Positions 39,554 to 47,549 of a stretch of DNA of 64,000 nt are shown here, piece by piece (position 1 is the first letter of the stretch; each line of letters opens with the position of its first letter). The translations under genes and the position numbers were made by a program. Source of the stretch: UBA1447 sp002329225 (GTDB lineage Bacteria > Bacillota > Clostridia > Oscillospirales > Acutalibacteraceae); assembly GCA_050946835.1 (NCBI GenBank), contig JBMNVN010000001.1:558001-622000 (forward strand), in the 5' to 3' direction. The notes under the pieces are model-generated. The model ran no database searches and was not told the DNA's origin. It saw only the letters and a list, made by a program, of their open reading frames with translations.

Positions 39554-39988
39554 ATGACGGCACACATTCCATACGGATATCGCATCGTAGACGGAAAAGC
39601 GGTTGTGGATGAAGTTCGGGCAGAACAGGTCAGAACTTTTTTCGAAGAATATATTTCCGGCAAGTCGCTGAAAGCTGCGGCGGAAGAAGTAGGTTTGAAG
39701 ATTTTTCACGGCAGTGCTGGAAGAATGCTCCGAAATACCCACTACCTTGGGGATGACTATTATCCTGCCATTATTGATAAGGAACTGTTCGATAATGCTG
39801 AAGAAGAAAGGCTGTCCAGAGCAAATCAGCTTGGCAGGGTCAGAGAATTAAAAGCCAAGGAAACGCCTGCTGTTCCCCTTCATTTTACAATGGGGCGACA
39901 GACAAAGGTTGTGTATGACCCTTACGAACAAGCGGAATACGCCTACAGTCTGATAGAAAGTGAGATGAATTTGAATGGAACCAATTAA
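39554..39988 (+). CDS. Recombinase-domain protein lacking catalytic domain
   Basis: A 144-aa protein equal to the DNA-binding Recombinase part of large serine recombinases (IPYGYRIVDGKAVVDEVRAE, SLKAAAEEVGLKIFHGSAGR, MLRNTHYLGDDYYPAIIDKE) with no YCRVS motif or resolvase fold. The gene abuts recombinase 1 (TGAATG) and overlaps recombinase 3 by 14 bases, so it is co-translated. Genes of this shape recur between two recombinases in related elements, so it may be a genuine accessory factor and not a fragment. Confidence 0.8.
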   Translation: MTAHIPYGYRIVDGKAVVDEVRAEQVRTFFEEYISGKSLKAAAEEVGLKIFHGSAGRMLRNTHYLGDDYYPAIIDKELFDNAEEERLSRANQLGRVRELKAKETPAVPLHFTMGRQTKVVYDPYEQAEYAYSLIESEMNLNGTN

Positions 39989-41546
39989 AAATATAACAGT
40001 GATTCCGGCGCGTAGGCGTGTCGGCAACACTGCAAAAGAATCAGAAATACCAAAACTTCGTGTGGCTGCTTACTGTCGAGTTTCTACTGATAGTGATGAA
40101 CAAGCTACCAGTTACGAGGCACAGGTGGAGCATTACACCGATTATATCCGAAAGAACCCTGAATGGGAGTTTGCCGGAATATTTGCTGACGATGGAATAT
40201 CCGGCACGAACACCAAAAAGCGTGAGGAGTTCAATCGTATGATTGATGAGGCTATGGAAGGAAACATCGACATGATTGTTACCAAGTCCATCAGCCGATT
40301 CGCAAGAAACACCCTGGACTGCCTGAAATACATTAGGCAGCTTAAGAAAAAGAACATTCCCGTGTATTTTGAAAAGGAAAACATCAACACGATGGATGCC
40401 AAGGGCGAGGTTCTGCTTACCATTATGGCGAGCCTTGCACAGCAGGAAAGCCAGTCCCTTTCGCAAAATGTAAAGTTGGGTTTTCAGTACCGATACCAAC
40501 AGGGGCAGATTACAGTGAACCACAACCGTTTCCTTGGCTTTACCAAGGACGAAAAGGGGCAGTTGATTGTTGACCCTGATGAGGCGGTAGTGGTCAGACG
40601 CATTTTCAGAGAATACCTTGAGGGTGCAAGTTTGCAGCAGATTGGCAGAGGCTTAGAGGCTGACGGCATTTTAACGGGTGCCGGAAAGACCAAATGGAGA
40701 GCGGAAACCCTGCAGAAAATCTTAAAAAACGAAAAATACATCGGTGATGCCCTTCTTCAGAAGACCTATACGGTGGACTTTTTGGAAAAGAAGCGTGTAC
40801 CGAATAATGGCTTGGTGCCACAATACTATGTGGAAAACAGCCATGAAGCCATTATCCCCCGTGACCTTTATATGCAGGTGCAGGAAGAAATGGTAAGGCG
40901 AGCCAACCTCCACAGCGGGCAGAATCGAAAGAAGCGTGTTTATAGCAGCAAGTACGCACTTTCAAGTATGGTGTACTGCTCCAATTGCGGAGAGATATAT
41001 CGCAGGGTTGTCTGGAACAGCAAAGGAAAGAAATCCGTTGTGTGGCGTTGCTGCACCAGAATGGAAAACGGTCCGGGAGCCTGCAATGCCGATGCCATCC
41101 ATGAATCGGAACTTCAAAACCTTACGGTCAGAGCCATCAACATGACACTTGCTAAAAAGGCTTCGATGAATGAAACCTTGCAGAAAAATGTGGAGGCAGT
41201 GCTTACCGGAGCAGACGGAGTTCCCCTTAGTGAGATTGATAGCCGATTAGAGGAACTGCAAAAGGAACTGCTCCAGGTAGCAAACTCAAAGGGCAATTAC
41301 GATGCCATCGCAGATGAGATTTATCGCCTTCGTGAAGTCAGACAGAATGCTTTGGTGGAAAACGCAGAACGAGAAGGAATGAAAAAACGCATCAGTGAGA
41401 TGCAGCAGTTTCTTTTAGAACAGACGCAGGGAATCACCGAATACGATGAGCAGTTGGTTCGCAGGCTGATTGAGAAAATCACGGTCTACGATGAGTGGGT
41501 CACAGTAGAGTTCAAATCCGGTACAAGCGTGAAAGTCAGAAGATAA
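39975..41546 (+). CDS. Large serine recombinase 3
   Basis: A 523-aa large serine recombinase. Catalytic domain about 27-175 (LRVAAYCRVSTDSDEQ, nucleophile Ser37; SISRFARNTLDCLKYIRQL; LLTIMASLAQQESQSLSQN), Recombinase domain about 190-300 (NHNRFLGFTKDEKGQLIVDP, LQKILKNEKYIGDALLQKTY), zinc ribbon (YCSNCGEIYRR...CCTRMENGPGAC) and coiled coil. Complete and probably active. The last gene of the prophage; a terminator follows 22 nt later, and the gene content changes beyond it. Confidence 0.93.
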   Translation: MEPIKNITVIPARRRVGNTAKESEIPKLRVAAYCRVSTDSDEQATSYEAQVEHYTDYIRKNPEWEFAGIFADDGISGTNTKKREEFNRMIDEAMEGNIDMIVTKSISRFARNTLDCLKYIRQLKKKNIPVYFEKENINTMDAKGEVLLTIMASLAQQESQSLSQNVKLGFQYRYQQGQITVNHNRFLGFTKDEKGQLIVDPDEAVVVRRIFREYLEGASLQQIGRGLEADGILTGAGKTKWRAETLQKILKNEKYIGDALLQKTYTVDFLEKKRVPNNGLVPQYYVENSHEAIIPRDLYMQVQEEMVRRANLHSGQNRKKRVYSSKYALSSMVYCSNCGEIYRRVVWNSKGKKSVVWRCCTRMENGPGACNADAIHESELQNLTVRAINMTLAKKASMNETLQKNVEAVLTGADGVPLSEIDSRLEELQKELLQVANSKGNYDAIADEIYRLREVRQNALVENAEREGMKKRISEMQQFLLEQTQGITEYDEQLVRRLIEKITVYDEWVTVEFKSGTSVKVRR

Positions 41547-41567
41547 GAGAATATTCCCTACAGTTAG

Positions 41568-41596
41568 CACCTTGCAGAAATGCAGGGTGTTTTCTT
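41568..41596 (+). terminator. Rho-independent terminator at prophage right end
   Basis: A 9-bp stem, CACCTTGCA with TGCAGGGTG (one G-U), closes a GAAA tetraloop and is followed by TTTTCTT. It ends the recombinase transcript. Confidence 0.88.
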
Positions 41597-41630
41597 CTGT
41601 AAAAAGTTATAGGCAAATTTTGCGGGTATA

Positions 41631-41659
41631 TTGAAATTTTGGAAATTGTGTGGTATAAT
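41631..41659 (+). promoter_or_regulatory. Sigma-A promoter of XRE gene
   Basis: TTGAAA, 17 nt, TATAAT, with a TGG just before the -10. Near-consensus. It drives the small helix-turn-helix gene at 41716, and lies 35 nt after the recombinase terminator. Confidence 0.85.
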
Positions 41660-41715
41660 AAATTATCTTATTTGTGTTAGAACTAATGAGCCTTGCGAAT
41701 AGGAGCGGCAAATGT

Positions 41716-41928
41716 ATGATTAGAAACAATATAGAAGTAGATGTAAAAGTAAAGTGCATAGAGAATGAAACTACGCAGGCGCAGCTTGCTGAAACTATTG
41801 GAACAACAGGCCAGTATGTAAATCGCATCATCAAAAAGAAGGATGGCGTTGTGAATAAGACCTTTGTGCAGATGCTTGAGGCTCTTGGATATGATATCGA
41901 ATTGACCTATGTGAAACGAGAAGGATAG
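41716..41928 (+). CDS. XRE-type small transcription regulator
   Basis: A 70-aa single helix-turn-helix protein (ENETTQAQLAETIGTTGQYV, NRIIKKKDGVVNKTFVQMLE, ALGYDIELTYVKR). Small regulators like this either control their own promoter and a neighbour or act in mobile-element maintenance. The start is ATG 41716 behind AGGAGCG; upstream GTG 41674 and ATG 41686 are in frame but lack a ribosome site. Its composition is AT-rich, unlike the prophage. Confidence 0.8.
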   Translation: MIRNNIEVDVKVKCIENETTQAQLAETIGTTGQYVNRIIKKKDGVVNKTFVQMLEALGYDIELTYVKREG

Positions 41929-42017
41929 ATTGGGCTTGGAAGAAATGTTAAAAGCCAGTCTTGCTGGGAGATTGGCAGGAAGAGAAAAATCTTGAATTTG
42001 GTACGAGAGGTGATGGC

Positions 42018-42536
42018 ATGGAAAAACTGAATATTGCAAATGCTGTCACAGCAAGCCGTATTATATTTGCTGTACTAATCTTGTTCAGCGATGCCTTTTC
42101 TATGCGGTTTTATTTCTTTTATTTGTTTGGGGCATTGACAGATATGATTGATGGCACCATTGCAAGGAAATTGAATATAAAGTCATCATTTGGCTCTCTA
42201 TTCGATTCAATTGCCGATTGTGTATTTGTGTTAGCAGTTGGGATGAGTATTTTATCAGATATTTATGTACCTGTATGGTTATGGGTGTGGCTTGCAATAA
42301 TTATAATCATAAAAATCATAAACCTGCTATCGAGCCTTTTGATGTTTAACAGATTGGTGCCTATGCACACAAGCATGAACAAAATTACGGGTGTTTTGGT
42401 ATTTATATTACCTTTCATTTTGAATAAAGGACCTTGGCGGGTATCTGCAGCTGCTATAATTGTGATCGGTTGCATTGCAACATTTGCAGCTGTGCAGGAA
42501 GGTCATTATATTCGAGCAGGAAGAAACATAGAATGA
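42018..42536 (+). CDS. CDP-alcohol phosphatidyltransferase family protein
   Basis: A 172-aa membrane enzyme with the full family motif at about 38-63: DMIDGTIARKL then GSLFDSIAD, which fits D-x2-DG-x2-AR-x8-G-x3-D-x3-D and binds metal and CDP-lipid. About five membrane segments follow. The family makes phosphatidylglycerol phosphate, phosphatidylserine or related lipids; here the substrate is undecided, and the small size and accessory location suggest a second copy rather than the housekeeping pgsA. The start is ATG 42018 after GAGAGGTGATGGC. Confidence 0.85.
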   Translation: MEKLNIANAVTASRIIFAVLILFSDAFSMRFYFFYLFGALTDMIDGTIARKLNIKSSFGSLFDSIADCVFVLAVGMSILSDIYVPVWLWVWLAIIIIIKIINLLSSLLMFNRLVPMHTSMNKITGVLVFILPFILNKGPWRVSAAAIIVIGCIATFAAVQEGHYIRAGRNIE

Positions 42537-42562
42537 TAACCTTAAATTTGGAGATGAAATAA

Positions 42563-43009
42563 ATGGAAATCAGACTTGGAAGAGCAAGTGATATTGATGA
42601 TTGGATGACACTTGTGGATAAGGTAAAAGATAGTTTTCCTGGGCTTGAAACTCAAGAAGCACTACAAGAACATAAAAATACTGTTTTGGAGTTTATCCGT
42701 AACGAGACTGCAATCTGTGCCGAGATGAATCAAAATATCGTAGGCACTTTACTATTTTCAAAGGAGAACAATATGCTTTGCTTCTTGGCAGTTGATGCAG
42801 AATATCGCAGGCAGCACATTGCTGAGAAAATGGTAACATATATGCTTACATTGATGGATCCGGAAAAGGATATTGTTGTTACAACGTATCGTGAAGGAGT
42901 TCCAGAAGGAATTGCTGCAAGAGCTTTTTACAAGAAATTAGGATTTGCCGAAGGAGCGTTGACAGAGGAATTTGGAAGTCCGGTTCAGGAGTTTGTATTA
43001 AAACGATAA
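42563..43009 (+). CDS. GNAT family N-acetyltransferase
   Basis: A 148-aa acetyltransferase. The acetyl-CoA-binding part shows FLAVDAEYRRQHIAEKMVTY (about 74-93; equals the R/Q-x-x-G/A loop, here with RQHIA, in which Ala replaces the usual Gly) and RAFYKKLGFAEG near the end. The substrate is unknown; small molecules or peptides are typical. Single gene in the accessory flank, GGAGATG ribosome site. Confidence 0.85.
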   Translation: MEIRLGRASDIDDWMTLVDKVKDSFPGLETQEALQEHKNTVLEFIRNETAICAEMNQNIVGTLLFSKENNMLCFLAVDAEYRRQHIAEKMVTYMLTLMDPEKDIVVTTYREGVPEGIAARAFYKKLGFAEGALTEEFGSPVQEFVLKR

Positions 43010-43066
43010 GTTCATATCAAGCAAAAAAGAAATAAGAAAATTGTTAATTCAGTCGTTCAGACTTGA

Positions 43067-43509
43067 TTATATAAAGCAAAGAAAAAACGCAACGTATGCT
43101 ATATTGCATACCAGAGCCGGTTTCTTTCAGACCCTAAACATTTGACATATAAGGGCTTTAAGATAGCTGATGTGTTGATGCAGGAATAAACTTGATGTAT
43201 CTTCCGTTTGACGAAAATGCGGTTGTACCTCGTTTTACAGATGCAGCGAAACATCCGCATATTGATGAAATGGGATATGTTTTGTATTACACGAACCAGT
43301 GCCCATTTAACGGCAAATACGTTCCAATAGTTGAACAGACAGCCGCCAATAATATTATTCCGTTCAAGGCAATACGCATTGAAACAAAAGAACAAGCACA
43401 AGCAGTACCAGGTCCATGTACCTCTTATGCACTCTTTTATAATGGAGAGTTCTTGACGAACGAACAGCAAAATGATAAGAGATTCTTGAAATTGGTGCAG
43501 AGCAAATAG
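43067..43509 (+). pseudogene. YoaP-type acetyltransferase, C-terminal remnant with frameshift
   Basis: Two frames join into one match to the C-terminal domain of YoaP-like GNAT proteins. Frame one reads KKRNVCYIAYQSRFLSDPKH then LTYKGFKIADV and breaks at about 43171-43177; frame two goes on VDAGINLMYLPFDENAVVPR and LYYTNQCPFNGKYVPI, ending at 43509 after NGEFLTNEQQNDKRFLKLV. One base seems lost (GTGTGTGAT read as GTGTTGAT). The N-terminal acetyltransferase domain is gone. The intact proteins are about 250 aa. Dead gene left in a recombination-prone flank. Confidence 0.75.
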
Positions 43510-43617
43510 GAAACTTCCAGTAATACGGAGAGATGAACTTGAATTTACCGAGGCGCTTTGCTCTATAGCAAGTATCTGTTATTTGATCAAAAAAGTCGAG
43601 AAAGTCTAATTTTTCAA

Positions 43618-43626
43618 TGATATAAT
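43618..43626 (+). promoter_or_regulatory. Extended -10 promoter of M28 peptidase gene
   Basis: TGATATAAT lies 33 nt before the peptidase start. No clear -35 at the normal distance, which is tolerated with an extended -10. Confidence 0.55.
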
Positions 43627-43658
43627 CTCTGTATAGAAATGAAATGGAGGGGCTTATA

Positions 43659-44822
43659 ATGCAGTTATTAGACGTAATCGCAAGACCAAGGCCGGTAGGC
43701 AGTACTACAAATCATGAAATCACAGAATATATTGGAACTTATTTAGAATCAATTGGCTATGCTGTGGATAGGAAGCCCTTTTCTTGTAAACGATGGGAAG
43801 TGGGAGCGTCCCATTTGACGATTAGTGACAAGAAGGTTTCCGTACAGGTTAGTCCGTACTCAAAAGCATTCTCTGGGAAAAGAGAGGTTGTCATTGTCAG
43901 TAATATTAAAGATCTGGAAAACACGGAGTGTGAAGATAAGATTTTAGTATTAAAAGGCGAACTGACAATGGAACAGCTTCAACCGAAGGATTATCCATTT
44001 TATTATCCGGATGAGCATAAAGCACTTATAGAGTGCTTAGAAAATAAGAAGCCTTGTGCCATTATAACAGTGACAGGTAGAAGCCAAATGAGTGGATTGG
44101 AACCATTTCCGATGATTGAAGATGGAAACTTCCTGATTCCGGTTTGCAGCATCAGTAATGCTACCTTCTCTGATATAGAAAAAGAACTTTGGGATAAAGA
44201 AGTAGAACTATCAATCATATCTTCAAATCAAACAGTAACGGCGCATCAGATAATTGCTTCCAAATATGTGAAAGATGCGAAAGGTACCATAGTAATATGT
44301 GCGCATATGGATAGTAAGTATAACACCAGCGGTGCACTCGATAATGCATCCGGTGTTGTTACTATGCTTTTGGCTGCCGGCGGCATTGAGACAGATCGAT
44401 ATAACATAGACATTATTCCTTTCAATTCCGAAGAATACTATGATCCTCAAGGGGAAATGATTTATCTTGAGGAGATGAATGAAAAGAGCAAGGATATCGT
44501 GCTTCTAATTAATATTGATACACTTGCATATATTGGCTCAAAAGTGGCTGTAGCGCTATTTAATTTTGATGATAAAGAACAGAAGCAGTTTAATGATACA
44601 ATGAAGGATTTTGCAAATATCGTTCCCGGTGAGCCCTGGTATGCGGGGGATCATGCGGCATTTGCCTTCAGTGGAATAAAATGTGTACTGGTTTCAGCTT
44701 CTGATTTATTTGGAGAATGCATAAGCAATACCCATTGTCCGAAAGATACCGTCAGCTTAATAGATGAAAGTTTGATTGAAAGTGCAGCAAATTATGTCTG
44801 TAAAATAGTGAACACATTTTAA
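43659..44822 (+). CDS. M28-family peptidase
   Basis: A 387-aa zinc peptidase. Residues near 210-235 hold AHMDSKYNTSGALDNASGVV with the first zinc ligands (H-x-D and D), then FNSEEYYDPQGEMIY (Glu-Glu base and ligand), LINIDTLAY (Asp) and NTHCPKDTVS (His). All five metal ligands of the M28 aminopeptidase type seem present. No signal peptide is visible, so it probably acts in the cytoplasm on peptides. Starts at ATG 43659, 7 nt after GGAGGGG; an ATG 15 bases upstream overlaps the ribosome site. Confidence 0.85.
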   Translation: MQLLDVIARPRPVGSTTNHEITEYIGTYLESIGYAVDRKPFSCKRWEVGASHLTISDKKVSVQVSPYSKAFSGKREVVIVSNIKDLENTECEDKILVLKGELTMEQLQPKDYPFYYPDEHKALIECLENKKPCAIITVTGRSQMSGLEPFPMIEDGNFLIPVCSISNATFSDIEKELWDKEVELSIISSNQTVTAHQIIASKYVKDAKGTIVICAHMDSKYNTSGALDNASGVVTMLLAAGGIETDRYNIDIIPFNSEEYYDPQGEMIYLEEMNEKSKDIVLLINIDTLAYIGSKVAVALFNFDDKEQKQFNDTMKDFANIVPGEPWYAGDHAAFAFSGIKCVLVSASDLFGECISNTHCPKDTVSLIDESLIESAANYVCKIVNTF

Positions 44823-44851
44823 TTTGTTTGAAGAGATAGGAAGAAGTTAAT

Positions 44852-45739
44852 ATGGATGAGCGAGTCATAGCTGTTCAGAAAATGCAAAAGTATATAGAGG
44901 AGCATATATTTGAAGAAATTAAAATAGATGATTTAGCTGAACTTACTATGTACTCAATGGTACATGTCAGGCGTTTATTTCTGGAATGGTTGAATATGTC
45001 GCCTGCGGATTACATTCGACGTCTGAAACTCTCTAAAGCTGCATTGATGTTAAGAGACAAGCCATGCAGAATAATTGATATCGTAACAGAATTTGGATTT
45101 GGCAGCGTTGATGGATTTCAAAGAGCATTTAAAAAGGAGTTTGGGTATAATCCTAAAGATTATAGAACAAATCCAGTGCCCATTTATCTGTTTACACCTT
45201 ATGGGGTATTGTCTAAAGTACAGAATCCTTATACTTTTTCTCCAACAAATACAAGAAAAGTAACTGTTCAAAGAATTCATAAAAGTGCAAGAAAAGCAAT
45301 TGTAAAAAGAGGGATTAAGGCTACCGATTACTGGTCTTATTGTAACGAGATAGGGTGTGATGTGTGGGGCCTTCTTACAAGCATGAAGTCAATTGATGGA
45401 GAACCAGTGTGCTTATGGTTGCCGGAGCAATTCAGAAATCCTCAAACGAACGAATATGTGCAAGGCGTTGAGGTGGAAAACGATTGTAGCGGAGTGATTC
45501 CTGAGGGGTTTGATGTGATAGAATTTCCGGAATCAGACTATTTACTCTTTTGCAGTGACCCGTATGATGACGAAGAGTATGGGTCAGCTATTCTTGATGT
45601 TCAGAAGGTAATTTCAGAATATGACTATACGAAAAATGGGTATAAAAAAGATGATAAAAACCCAAGAATACAGTTAGAACCAATTGGCACGCGAGGATAT
45701 ATAGAACTGGTACCGATTATTAATATCTTATCAAATTGA
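44852..45739 (+). CDS. AraC-type regulator with GyrI-like effector domain
   Basis: A 295-aa regulator. The N-terminal AraC double helix-turn-helix (about 8-108; ADYIRRLKLSKAALMLRDKP, IDIVTEFGFGSVDGFQRAFK, KEFGYNPKDYR) binds DNA, and residues 140-295 look like a GyrI-like small-molecule binding domain (VQRIHKSARKAIVKRGIKAT, VIEFPESDYLLFCSDPYDDE). Members respond to drugs or lipophilic ligands. It lies 29 nt after the M28 peptidase gene, which may be its target, though this is inference. Confidence 0.85.
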   Translation: MDERVIAVQKMQKYIEEHIFEEIKIDDLAELTMYSMVHVRRLFLEWLNMSPADYIRRLKLSKAALMLRDKPCRIIDIVTEFGFGSVDGFQRAFKKEFGYNPKDYRTNPVPIYLFTPYGVLSKVQNPYTFSPTNTRKVTVQRIHKSARKAIVKRGIKATDYWSYCNEIGCDVWGLLTSMKSIDGEPVCLWLPEQFRNPQTNEYVQGVEVENDCSGVIPEGFDVIEFPESDYLLFCSDPYDDEEYGSAILDVQKVISEYDYTKNGYKKDDKNPRIQLEPIGTRGYIELVPIINILSN

Positions 45740-45817
45740 GAAATTCTGCTGAGAGGTGGTCTTTAAAAAAGCTGATGCAGGATTTTAATTAGTAAATGAT
45801 TTGGTGGAGGGATTAAA

Positions 45818-46345
45818 GTGCTACTTGAGACAGATAGACTCATATTAAGAGAATATGTCATGGAAGATTTTGATGCACTTTTTGAAATCGTATCCGATAT
45901 AGAAACTATGCAACATTATCCTGCACCTTTTGATGAAGATAAAACAAGGAATTGGATCAACTGGAATTTGGATAATTATAAGAAGTATGGTTTTGGACTT
46001 TGGGCAATTGTATTGAAGGAAACGGGAGAGTTTATCGGTGATTGTGGCATTACTATACAGGATATTGATGGAGAAATGCTTCCGGAAATAGGCTACCATA
46101 TTCATAAAAAACATTGGAGAAAGGGATTTGCTAAAGAAGCAGCCAGAGCAGTACGAGATTGGGTATTTCTTAATACGGAATACGACACAATATATTCTTA
46201 TATGAAATATACGAATATAGGTTCTTATTCTACTGCTATAGCGAATGGAATGCAAAAGGTAAAGGAGTATCCAGACCCTAAAAACATTATATCTTTTGCC
46301 TACGCTATTACACGAGACGAATGGTATAAATTGAATAAGGACTAA
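45818..46345 (+). CDS. GNAT acetyltransferase, RimJ/RimL-like
   Basis: A 175-aa acetyltransferase of the ribosomal-protein/amino-acid acetylating group: LLETDRLILREYVMEDFDAL (start), GDCGITIQDIDGEMLPEIGY and IHKKHWRKGFAKEAARAVRD (acetyl-CoA loop, about 95-114). A typical Firmicute single gene. GTG start 5 nt after GGAGGGATTAAA. Substrate not known. Confidence 0.88.
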   Translation: MLLETDRLILREYVMEDFDALFEIVSDIETMQHYPAPFDEDKTRNWINWNLDNYKKYGFGLWAIVLKETGEFIGDCGITIQDIDGEMLPEIGYHIHKKHWRKGFAKEAARAVRDWVFLNTEYDTIYSYMKYTNIGSYSTAIANGMQKVKEYPDPKNIISFAYAITRDEWYKLNKD

Positions 46346-46620
46346 TGTTTGATTCGATTGAAAATTTCAGTTTTGCGGACATATTCCCGCAAACGGAAAA
46401 AGTGTAAAGAAGGCTATGGATTTGTTTCCGTAAACAGGAAAATTGCAAGGACATTCAGCCTATCGTATCGAGCCATGTGGAGACAATGGCACTATTTCTC
46501 AAACTAAATATCGTTAGGTAATTTTTAGTTTATTATAACTTAATAGTTGAATTTTACCGTTGCGCTAATATACTTAAATTTATGCTATAGTTCAAAACAT
46601 ATAACAAAGGAGTAATTATT
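46346..46620 (+). other. Gap with possible RNA-methyltransferase scrap and a promoter
   Basis: The 275-bp gap reads ENCKDIQPIVSSHVETMALF in one frame (about 46440-46500), which resembles the C-terminal end of RlmD/RumA-type RNA uracil methyltransferases (IQP...HVE...ALL). An adjoining piece (DIFPQTEKV, about 46378-46405) resembles the same region. It may be scar sequence left by an earlier insertion at an rlmD-type target. Just before the next gene, TGCTATAGT (near 46582) is a fair extended -10 promoter. No complete gene is present. Confidence 0.35.
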
Positions 46621-47019
46621 ATGTCAGGGAGAAAAGACGATCGTACTATTCATGAAATAATGGTTGAATATGTAGCAGATCTTGTCAGTAAATTCGGTGT
46701 AGGCTACGAAATTACCCGTGCGGAAATCGTACAGCAGGTTTGCAATCGGTACGGACTAAATCCGGGGAGCGTTATACCGTCAGACTATTGCTATAATCGT
46801 GTAAACAAAACCCAAAACGTTCGAACAATGCCCGCCCTGTTTGAATATGTTGAAGGGAAAAGTTCCAGAGATACTATATACAGATGCCTCGGCAACTACC
46901 CCTATAACGGCAATGTGTATCGCAGACCGAAAGGTCATCCCGCCGACATCAAAGTCGGCATATGCGAAAACGGGGTAAGAAAGATTTTTCCTCAATATCA
47001 ATCTGCATTTAAATTTTAA
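46621..47019 (+). CDS. Hypothetical protein, unrecognised
   Basis: A 132-aa basic protein with a good AAAGGAG ribosome site. It begins with a helical part (HEIMVEYVADLVSKFG, TRAEIVQQVCNRYG) that could be a winged-helix, then LNPGSVIPSDYCYNRVNKT and a basic tail rich in aromatic and glycine residues (YRCLGNYPYNGNVYRRPKGH). The SVIPSDYCYN phrase resembles proteins linked to restriction or DNA-related roles, but I cannot place it in a named family. It stands alone between the GNAT genes. Confidence 0.65.
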   Translation: MSGRKDDRTIHEIMVEYVADLVSKFGVGYEITRAEIVQQVCNRYGLNPGSVIPSDYCYNRVNKTQNVRTMPALFEYVEGKSSRDTIYRCLGNYPYNGNVYRRPKGHPADIKVGICENGVRKIFPQYQSAFKF

Positions 47020-47044
47020 ACTAACCACATCAAGGAGGAACATT

Positions 47045-47467
47045 TTGACAGTTAAAGAAGCAATTACCATAGCGGATTTTTGTGATGCGATGGCTATCCG
47101 ACTTGAGGTTTTTATAAAAGAGCAAAATGTGCCGGCGGAAATTGAAATGGACAGTTACGACAAAACGGCGCGGCATTTTATTGCCTGTTCCGACGGCGAA
47201 CCCGCCGGCTGCATCAGGATGATTATAAAAGGCGAACAGGCCAAGTTGGGGCGGTTGGCGGTGCTGAAAAAATACCGCGGGCAGGGGGTTGGAAGACTCC
47301 TTTGCGAAAAGGTTGTTGAAGAAGCGAAAAAAGCCGGGCTGAAAAAAGTTGTGCTGGGCGCACAGATACAGGCCCGGGAGTTTTATGAAAAAATCGGCTT
47401 TATCCCTGAGGGGGATATCTTTATGGAAGCCGGGATTGAGCATATACATATGAGCCTTGACCTTTAA
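47045..47467 (+). CDS. GNAT acetyltransferase, ElaA/YjcF-like
   Basis: A 140-aa acetyltransferase: IRLEVFIKEQNVPAEIEMDS, LGRLAVLKKYRGQGVGRLLC (acetyl-CoA loop with R-G-Q-G-V-G) and REFYEKIGFIPEGDIFMEAG. The H-x-H near the end (IEHIHM) is typical of the ElaA/YjcF group. TTG start 5 nt after AAGGAGGAACAT. A two-way terminator separates it from argF, which converges on it. Confidence 0.88.
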   Translation: MTVKEAITIADFCDAMAIRLEVFIKEQNVPAEIEMDSYDKTARHFIACSDGEPAGCIRMIIKGEQAKLGRLAVLKKYRGQGVGRLLCEKVVEEAKKAGLKKVVLGAQIQAREFYEKIGFIPEGDIFMEAGIEHIHMSLDL

Positions 47468-47487
47468 CGGTTGGCAAAGATTTAGTC

Positions 47488-47545
47488 AAAAAGAAAGCAG
47501 GCGTTCCCGGCACTTGGGCCGAGAACGTCTGCGGTTTTTATTTTT
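47488..47545. terminator. Bidirectional terminator between GNAT and argF
   Basis: A 15-nt arm pair, 47497-47511 with 47518-47532 (one mismatch, one G-U), has a T-run on the + side (47535-47545) and an A-run on the left (47488-47496) that acts as a T-run on the - strand. It ends both converging genes. Confidence 0.85.
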
Positions 47546-47549
47546 GCTG

